Below, piece by piece: positions 59,801 to 64,000 of a stretch of DNA of 64,000 nt. Origin of the DNA: Symsagittifera roscoffensis (lineage: Eukaryota; Xenacoelomorpha; Acoela; Convolutidae). Under the pieces are notes generated by a model. The model was not told the DNA's origin. It ran no database searches and was given only the letters and a program-made list of their open reading frames with translations. A program made the position numbers and the translations under genes. Within the stretch, counting starts at the first letter, position 1. Every line of letters begins with the position of its first letter. The DNA is taken from NCBI RefSeq assembly GCF_963678635.1, contig NC_087071.1, positions 12,101,088-12,165,087 on the forward strand, given 5' to 3'.

Positions 59801-62087
59801 AATTCTAATGAAATTTCCAAACTTACATATAGTTTGGACTGCAGGAAAAAATCTTGCATTACCAGACACCTTAAGTCGAAATACACCACCTGAATTACTT
59901 ACACGAAAAACAACAGTTGAAATACCCAAAAACATAAAATTCTACCTTGCAGAAAACGAAACATCACCCCGATTGGAATGCAAATATGCAGTAAAAACTG
60001 ATATTGAACAATCACAAATAAATAGTTTACAACATTTCCCACTTTATTTAGATTGTCAAAATAATCATTATGAAGTTGATCTACTTGGAACATCAACTTT
60101 CAAACCAATCCCATATTCTCAATGGATAAAAAATAACACCCAACAAAAACGAACAAAACAACACCCGCCTAAGAAAGACCATTTTCCACTAATTGAAAAA
60201 GAAAATTTAACTGATAAAATAAATTTATCAGGACCACAAACAAATGATTCAAAATACACAATAAATCAAGTTTTTGACCTCCACGACCCACTTGATACAA
60301 TACCCTTATCTAAATTCGAAATTGAAAACATTTTTCTCCCTCCAACAGAAACGATTACAATTTCAACACTGAAACAATATCAAAATCTTGACCCGATAAT
60401 TAGACAACTAAAATCATGGCACAAATATAAAACTAAACCTGTCAAGGCAGATTCAACCATTCTAGGAAACAAAACACTCCTCCGATACTTTCGCAAATTT
60501 AACAACACAACAATTAACGAAAATACAGACCTTTTAGAGTATAACCTGAATGAATCTACAGTTCCCTGTCTCCCTTTAAGTATGATTCTTATAGCTTTTA
60601 ATATTTCACATACACAAAATATTAAAGGACACTCTGGATCAGAAAAAACATATTCAAATTTTATACAAAATTTTTACTTCCCAAATGCACCAATTTGGAT
60701 AAAAATACTATGCAATGATTGTATAGTATGTCAACTAAATAAACCTTACCCAAATCAAAAACAAATAGCACAAAAACAAGATTTTAAAGGACAAAGTTTG
60801 TACTTTAATCATCGTATCTCTTTTGATACCAAAGGACCAATTTCACCCTCATCCGAAGGAAACTCCTACATTATGGTAATTGTTGACGCATTTACACATT
60901 ATGTAGCAATTAACCCAGTACCACATTGTAACGCTTATTACGCTTACACAACACTCTATGAACACTGGATAGCAAAATTCGGACTACCAGAAATTTTAGT
61001 TACAGACAACGGTACAGAATTCATAAATAATGAAATTATCACACTATGTCATTTATACAACATTAAACACAAACCACGTACATCTCATGCACCTTGGACA
61101 AACGGCTTAGTCGAAGGTATGAACCGTTCATTACAAGAATATCTCAGATGTATCATCAACGGAAATGATACAAAATATACCGAATGGTCAGCAGATGTAA
61201 AATTATTTCCCTTAGCATATAATTCACAAATTACGACAACTTTAGGAATGTCACCATACGAAATGGTTTTTAACCAAAAGCCACGCAAACCAATAATGTT
61301 TACAGCAAATTCTCATAAAAACGCACAAGGTTATTGTCAACCAAATAAAGACTCAATTTGTTATAACCTACCTTTACATACACACGATGAAGATCATTTT
61401 CATCACCCACAAATTCTTAAACTAGCCTCCGGTACACACACCGAATGGATTCTAAATAGAGATAAAAAACACAATGAAATTTATCAAAAAATAACAAAAA
61501 AGTTATTACAAAGACAAAACATTAATGAACAAATCAATTCACGTTTTACACCAGCCTCCGAATTAAAAATTGGAACATTTGTTTTAATACCTAATTTTAA
61601 TACTCAAAAAGGAATTTCTAAAAAATTACAACCCCTTCGAAAAGGACCATACCAAATAATTGCAAAACCCACTGATGTCACATATAAAATTACCGACTCA
61701 AACAAAAAAGAAATCGTTCAACATCGAAACAACCTATTACCTTATTACCCAAAAGAATACGCACTCCGCGAATTAACTCAATTATATTCTTTCACAGGAT
61801 TAAAAATCATTCAAAATGAACCACATCTGAAAAACACAGAACAAAATGATAACCCCACCGAAAATCAAAACACAAAACCAACCGCCACCAAAAACAATAC
61901 ACAAAACCATAAAGAATCCCCAAAACAAAGAAAAAATAAAAAAATGACCGAACAAATAATACCCCAAGAACAAATCGACAAATCAGAAAATAGAAAAACA
62001 ACAAGACTCCGAAATCAACCACGTAAAAACTATAAAATATTCATCCCCCAATCTAAAATTTTAAAGAAAGTGGAATTTCAAAAGTAA
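53865..62087 (+). CDS. Gag-Pol polyprotein of a Ty3/gypsy-like LTR element, intact, 2740 aa
   Basis: A single frame from ATG (MSSTHTPGEE). Residues 1-590: Gln/Asn/Thr-rich N-terminal region with an acidic start, no family recognised. About 595-800: retrotransposon Gag/capsid-like (FTGTDPEYSVEDYL, DGAAQKWFSVL). 842-855: CCHC knuckle (C842, C845, H850, C855). About 930-1070: Asn/Arg/Ser/Tyr-rich repeats. Protease DSGA at 1229. RT about 1600-1830, with TADMN (D1674) and YLDD (1737-1740). RNase H with D1886, E1929 and D1956. Integrase: zinc finger H2249, H2256, C2283, C2286; DD35E core D2321, D2381, E2417; then a GPY-type segment (LRKGPYQII) near 2590. The tail is Asn/Thr/Lys-rich. No stop or frameshift separates Gag and Pol, and every catalytic residue checked is present, so it looks recently active. 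It is much longer than typical gypsy Gag plus Pol. Confidence 0.95.
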   Translation: MSSTHTPGEESPDDDEIFPFIIDATTDRGQHIFCKNLLLNLFEPGISPCKTEFPDVKIKRQIIDHYLKDICNITQQYGIYSIEFTSPNHNNRKYTIQTDDLDLEFSKVFSEYIKSIQYHNSQRANSIFTNEVFAIIYSYISILENEIPITNVSPTETSKHLRVRHEITLLSSYLNIIKENFTKNDVSQHTKHDLQKILAWFIIDYFTHNIDLIAQARKNFRPQNSNDDTAITEQSDYVWDPEWSHPAFISFPQSISSQAISTISYIRDYVKIIPFTIDATPLNYNTFLPDTQNNSLNSTVIHNENLNGTRNLTQQDIQTPSHFINEEIVHTTTTQQSISPIRPNLTTPRNTNPSQTQVTLQSTVKPSVAPKYSHMDYQTYRPMTIPSKTRKTFTRNNFTDHNYNYTHPSKTYNQPQRNFNQYTRSRNWDNPMTQPNSINFQTNPPQDHSENYPFFQQNKNKKQTSYQMDYLSSDDDFLQPDIFAPNTQEYRRQGIQRTRTNHRNFSPQPIDAQHQQPIQQQNLINTQSFQPIQQQNPMTAHSYQPSQMQNEIPLPYYLQQHEITRNQLSNFSQMPNAAESLQMTMNPYLMGGSSITSNKPLMVFTGTDPEYSVEDYLNAVTANLILNIGPEPINTPLHQNWIHRRTALIQTTLDGAAQKWFSVLPLEIKSNWKRFTQEFSKMFDSERNKQQQRVLCNEIRRLPNETIKQIAVRIETLVRKAYSLNTHDYKNTKMTEILMMTLTPQLRKIAIKKRASHPSSIREPDLDFRKLVDKLEQAEITMKLEETENLKLQYVNRIETTPTNINNIQESETDLVEKITEILNIYEKNPNFKGKPSFKKWCNYCRRYGHSISECRQKQQDNQNKPQKYKEPNKSFHQYMKKDQNLPNKTVYSNNSSGKPLPNNTNYTRNQSPYNTSYRGRSPERRNTHNSSQNHYNRPNSRNNYSRSHSNTQRFVSRSNSQSRNNYYPNNQSRNSSYDRNRNYSYNRNRSYSNNRNQNYPNNRSRNNSYNRSNYNRPNNNYQNRSRNNSQNRHSSYNNRYRNYSQSPHRNNNNYNNSNNRHRSSTPKHQRHINQVQSNPETTSDPPGIDDTVTDTLQLNQINCTSSDSESDTENTLSINMIKVENDYESVIYEQPFSSHIYENQSEFLQNYYTTPINSTPTTQETNEINTTNQTNKNIKTKCLNTNHIYQNIQKEQPKEKIWTIPFLLESPRNKEFQPPDLEIDFLIDSGAESNIINIPTWNEIKTLHPKLTPLETSSKLATAQGSTLINYGKIQLFLLPTRTMEQSKILNKPFKQIFHITDIKYNIIGIPFISKYIPTINILNSKILIKDKYTKTKETSLTFFQRLNKQPPFFSKFYPIFNQQRKHLKPLSGNIYNFSIKQVHQYDKEQNKQKFYMSDFEFKPIHKFFKITISSIKYLKNSNSDIISLHVYNNTPYQVTLPLGLLGYCETNATISPIHEKAYRVNNILQLLDICQSTILNEELSINNIISNENRNTDYFTKIPYFKPTFNISNYTEDQQKFLTMFNFQHSQITQDEFEKLAKQLIKYSSVYATSKFDVGKISSSLHLPLKPDAVFKKQRASKVPIHLHDKVNRLLDILEQYNIISPVNKEEQPKGNTFINPVIILAKGESLKIVLDARYLNSLIDESKCNWPIEPIQVILTKINGKYFTTADMNSAYNQMPLDEQSRRLTQFVIGNQQYEFNRLFYGISIGPAAFSAFMSKIFRPLILKKNAITYLDDVFMQSQTKDEMFNVLEKYHQILQNENLKAAPDKSHFFLTRVKFLGHNIERKTITPLKSRIDAIQKLQPPTNKKKIQEFLGMLNFLSKYVYKMQLYLRPFYNILRQQNNFEWNTEHQTRFEEIKKLLTEQISNTIPDSNQPFYAMCDASNFGIGAALLQSHNGTNKMNLISANSRLFTQAELRLSTLMRECTAIIYTLTEYEFLILGSKHPTVLFTDHKPIIFLFTQKSNPNHRVYRFQLILMKFPNLHIVWTAGKNLALPDTLSRNTPPELLTRKTTVEIPKNIKFYLAENETSPRLECKYAVKTDIEQSQINSLQHFPLYLDCQNNHYEVDLLGTSTFKPIPYSQWIKNNTQQKRTKQHPPKKDHFPLIEKENLTDKINLSGPQTNDSKYTINQVFDLHDPLDTIPLSKFEIENIFLPPTETITISTLKQYQNLDPIIRQLKSWHKYKTKPVKADSTILGNKTLLRYFRKFNNTTINENTDLLEYNLNESTVPCLPLSMILIAFNISHTQNIKGHSGSEKTYSNFIQNFYFPNAPIWIKILCNDCIVCQLNKPYPNQKQIAQKQDFKGQSLYFNHRISFDTKGPISPSSEGNSYIMVIVDAFTHYVAINPVPHCNAYYAYTTLYEHWIAKFGLPEILVTDNGTEFINNEIITLCHLYNIKHKPRTSHAPWTNGLVEGMNRSLQEYLRCIINGNDTKYTEWSADVKLFPLAYNSQITTTLGMSPYEMVFNQKPRKPIMFTANSHKNAQGYCQPNKDSICYNLPLHTHDEDHFHHPQILKLASGTHTEWILNRDKKHNEIYQKITKKLLQRQNINEQINSRFTPASELKIGTFVLIPNFNTQKGISKKLQPLRKGPYQIIAKPTDVTYKITDSNKKEIVQHRNNLLPYYPKEYALRELTQLYSFTGLKIIQNEPHLKNTEQNDNPTENQNTKPTATKNNTQNHKESPKQRKNKKMTEQIIPQEQIDKSENRKTTRLRNQPRKNYKIFIPQSKILKKVEFQK

Positions 62088-62685
62088 TTTTAACATTATA
62101 CTTCACAATCTTGAAACCTCCGAAACATTTTCCATTTACATTTTTCAAAATAACATGCTGACAAGTACGCAATAATTCTAGTTCAAAATAGACCAATAGG
62201 ATTCATCCAATCCGTCACTTTCTCTAACTCAAACTAAGACCAATTAGACGAATCATATAGAACTCCAGGCACATCTATAACTATAACTTTACGACCTCCA
62301 GGTCAAAAATAAGCAAACCACTCCAACTTGACAACTAAAATAAATATCACCATAATACCGTACCCCTCCCTTATCTAATAACCCAAAGATCAACAATATT
62401 TCCCCAACTCAGACCACGAATACCCCCAAAACAAATTTGTTAACTTAGCCTAAAGTAACAAAATGAACATTTCAATTAGCCTAAAGTATAAAAATCTCAC
62501 CATACCCCGGATCATTTGACAAACAAAAATAAAGAAAAAGACGACCTCCCGGTCACCATGAAAATTGCCCCCAACAATTTTTTACAAAACTCAACCCACT
62601 TGTCAAAAAACTAATAAATAATCCGACCACACTTGAAAATCGCTTCAAACAGCAAAAAATATTCGACCAAGAGATCATTTATTAA
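62088..62685 (+). other. Spacer between Gag-Pol and the 3' small frames
   Basis: G-poor, with short repeated words (TTAGCCTAAAGTA at about 62446 and 62477; GACCTCCAGGTC-like palindromes near 62293 and 62540). No frame. May hold splice or control signals for the 3' genes. Confidence 0.4.
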
Positions 62686-62916
62686 ATGCTCTTCTCTCAA
62701 TCAGTTACTCAAATACTCATAAATCTTAAACATTTTTTTACAATACTTGAAACCTTTATAATATTTCTTTTTGATATACTTGAATCTTTTCTAATAATCC
62801 TAATCATTTTTTGTAACATTTTTTTAATTTTCTACACTATATTCGAACTATTTCTCCAACTTTCCAAAACCCTTGATTATATCCACAGGTACGATTCATA
62901 TAACTTGTCTAAATGA
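62686..62916 (+). CDS. Small hydrophobic protein, 76 aa (retroelement 3' gene 1)
   Basis: True ATG at 62686. Residues about 17-57 are almost entirely Ile/Leu/Phe, enough for one long or two packed membrane segments, followed by a polar tail (LSKTLDYIHRYDSYNLSK). Its TGA overlaps the ATG of the next frame as ATGA, a classic layout for termination-reinitiation. A splice-acceptor-like TATATCCACAG lies inside at 62889. No family recognised; a viroporin-like or envelope-linked role is only a guess from hydrophobicity and position. Confidence 0.6.
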   Translation: MLFSQSVTQILINLKHFFTILETFIIFLFDILESFLIILIIFCNIFLIFYTIFELFLQLSKTLDYIHRYDSYNLSK

Positions 62917-63101
62917 TACGAACAATTTTCAGTAGAACTGATATTTTTTTATTGTTTGTAATCTTCATAACATTTTTATCATCCCTCATTTTGACAATAT
63001 GCAAATGTATAAAGAAAGCAATCATCACATTTGCCCTAGCAACAATTTTTCTAATTATTTTTTTGGAAGAATATTATAATAAACATAAACCTTCCCACTA
63101 A
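62913..63101 (+). CDS. Small two-segment membrane protein, 62 aa (retroelement 3' gene 2)
   Basis: Starts at the ATG within ATGA shared with the preceding stop. Hydrophobic segments at about residues 9-31 and 35-52 flank a short basic hinge (CKCIKK), and the tail is polar (EEYYNKHKPSH). It is predicted as a hairpin membrane protein. Its coupling to the upstream frame is inferred from the one-base start/stop overlap. No homologue recognised. Confidence 0.6.
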   Translation: MIRTIFSRTDIFLLFVIFITFLSSLILTICKCIKKAIITFALATIFLIIFLEEYYNKHKPSH

Positions 63102-63106
63102 AGTAA

Positions 63107-64000
63107 CAATTCAAAAATCCATCAAAAATTGCTACCCAACAGTCACAGAATCAGTCTTCACCGACATCATCCCAAGATAACCCAACACCACCTTCAACTA
63201 CTCAAAATCCTCAAACATCTACACGAATTTCTTTTCAAGACAATCCATACACTTTTGAAGAACGACATGCTCGTTTATCAGAACCACTAGAACCAGTTCA
63301 ACGACAAGCACCTCTAAGCGAACCAACATATAACCTATACCCAACACTACCACAAGAACTAAGTAGAATAAGAAATCCTAGTCAAAACCAAAATACAGTC
63401 GAAATAAATAGACAAATTATACATCCTCGACGAAACAGAAATTTTCAAACTCCCCGAGTTCATTTTGATATACCTCAATCCCCATCACAAAACACTCCAG
63501 AAAACCCCATTGGTATATTACCAGAAACCCCTACGCTTCTTTCACAACGTAGCACCTCAAGCCTACCATCAGATTACTTAGGTTCAACACCAACATCTGA
63601 ACAAATACGTGAAAATCCCTTTAACCCCCCAAACCAGGCATCACGACTACCATATTGGACAACACATTCATTTACACAAGGTGAATTAAATTTAGTCAAT
63701 AATCCAATAGATATTTCTACGGATACAACAACATCCTCATCACTACCAGAAACATTATCACTACCATCAACACCATCAATAAGCCAGATTTCACCACCAC
63801 CTTTTAACTTAAATTTTCCAAATAATCTCGACGCCAGATATCGAGAACAATCATCAATAAATATTCCTTTAAGATTAGATTGGAATACATTTACAGCACC
63901 TCCACCATTATTTGGACAACATCAAGAAAGTAACCGCCTTCATAACTGGGCACTTAATAGATTACAATATCGCCAAGATATTCACAACGATATCCGTGAT
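63107..64000 (+). CDS. Ser/Thr/Pro-rich frame without ATG, continues past the window
   Basis: Open from just after a TAA (63104-63106) to the end of the window, 298 codons with no stop and no Met codon. It is rich in Ser, Thr, Pro, Gln and Asn (SSPTSSQDNPTPPSTTQNPQ near the start) with later less biased parts (FNLNFPNNLDARYREQ, LHNWALNRLQYRQDIHNDI). Composition matches the Gag-Pol frame. It lies outside the frames of the two small genes and does not overlap them, so frameshifting cannot reach it; splicing to an upstream start, with acceptors such as CAACAG or CACAG near 63137-63149, is the likely route, as for retroviral env-position genes. Its identity is unknown, and whether it is an envelope cannot be judged because no signal peptide or membrane segment is in view. 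Confidence 0.6.

Noticed and set aside
53505-62022. Many minus-strand frames of 60-115 codons opposite the Gag-Pol gene
   Set aside because: They are Phe/Leu/Val-rich reverse-complement shadows of an A-rich gene and have no independent support.
1-64000. CRISPR arrays, bacterial operons, tRNA or rRNA genes
   Set aside because: None seen; introns and family content are eukaryotic, and no cloverleaf with A/B boxes was convincing. A GTTCGATTCTGG word near 16243 alone is not enough for a tRNA or SINE call.

Overview
The window is AT-rich (roughly one third G+C by eye) eukaryotic DNA. Genes are split by GT-AG introns, and the families present (a globin with the classic helix-B intron, a PLAC8/cornifelin-type protein, a TRIM-like B-box protein) point to an invertebrate animal. 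I cannot name the phylum. Most of the sequence is intergenic or intronic and is full of mobile DNA of several ages.

Layout. 1-8.6 kb: no gene; dispersed repeats, an inverted-repeat element (2374-3613) and a small hAT-like MITE (7580-7792). 8.6-12.1 kb: a two-exon globin gene with two homologous candidate first exons (8634-8746 and 10282-10394), both in phase with one second exon (11874-12093). 12.1-22.7 kb: no gene; two more copies of the same MITE, a second copy of the inverted-repeat element, an AT minisatellite, and a minus-strand LTR (18471-18871). 22.7-30.6 kb: a three-exon gene for a 165-residue membrane protein; its first intron holds a decayed Ty3/gypsy element (about 23.1-28.95 kb). 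31-35.3 kb: a foldback element and a second, truncated Ty3/gypsy relic. 37.3-46.5 kb: a three-exon PLAC8-family gene whose introns collect hAT-type MITEs and other repeats. 47.9-49.8 kb: the main exon of a minus-strand B-box/coiled-coil protein whose first exon I could not find.

From about 51-52 kb to the right edge lies the best-preserved mobile element: an LTR-retrotransposon/retrovirus-like unit on the plus strand. In order it has possible accessory frames (51874-52496), a structured G-poor leader, a 155-codon basic frame (53423-53890), an intact 2740-codon Gag-Pol frame (53865-62087; zinc knuckle, protease, RT, RNase H, DD35E integrase with GPY motif), two very small hydrophobic proteins overlapping by ATGA (62686-63101), and a Ser/Thr/Pro-rich frame with no ATG that runs off the window (63107-64000). 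Adjacent and overlapping frames suggest a polycistronic or spliced strategy more complex than a plain gag-pol element. This is the strongest candidate for an undescribed system. The 3' LTR lies outside the window, so the borders are not established.

Cellular genes were built by joining exons by eye at GT-AG sites with phase checks. No database search was possible, and gene names are family-level only.
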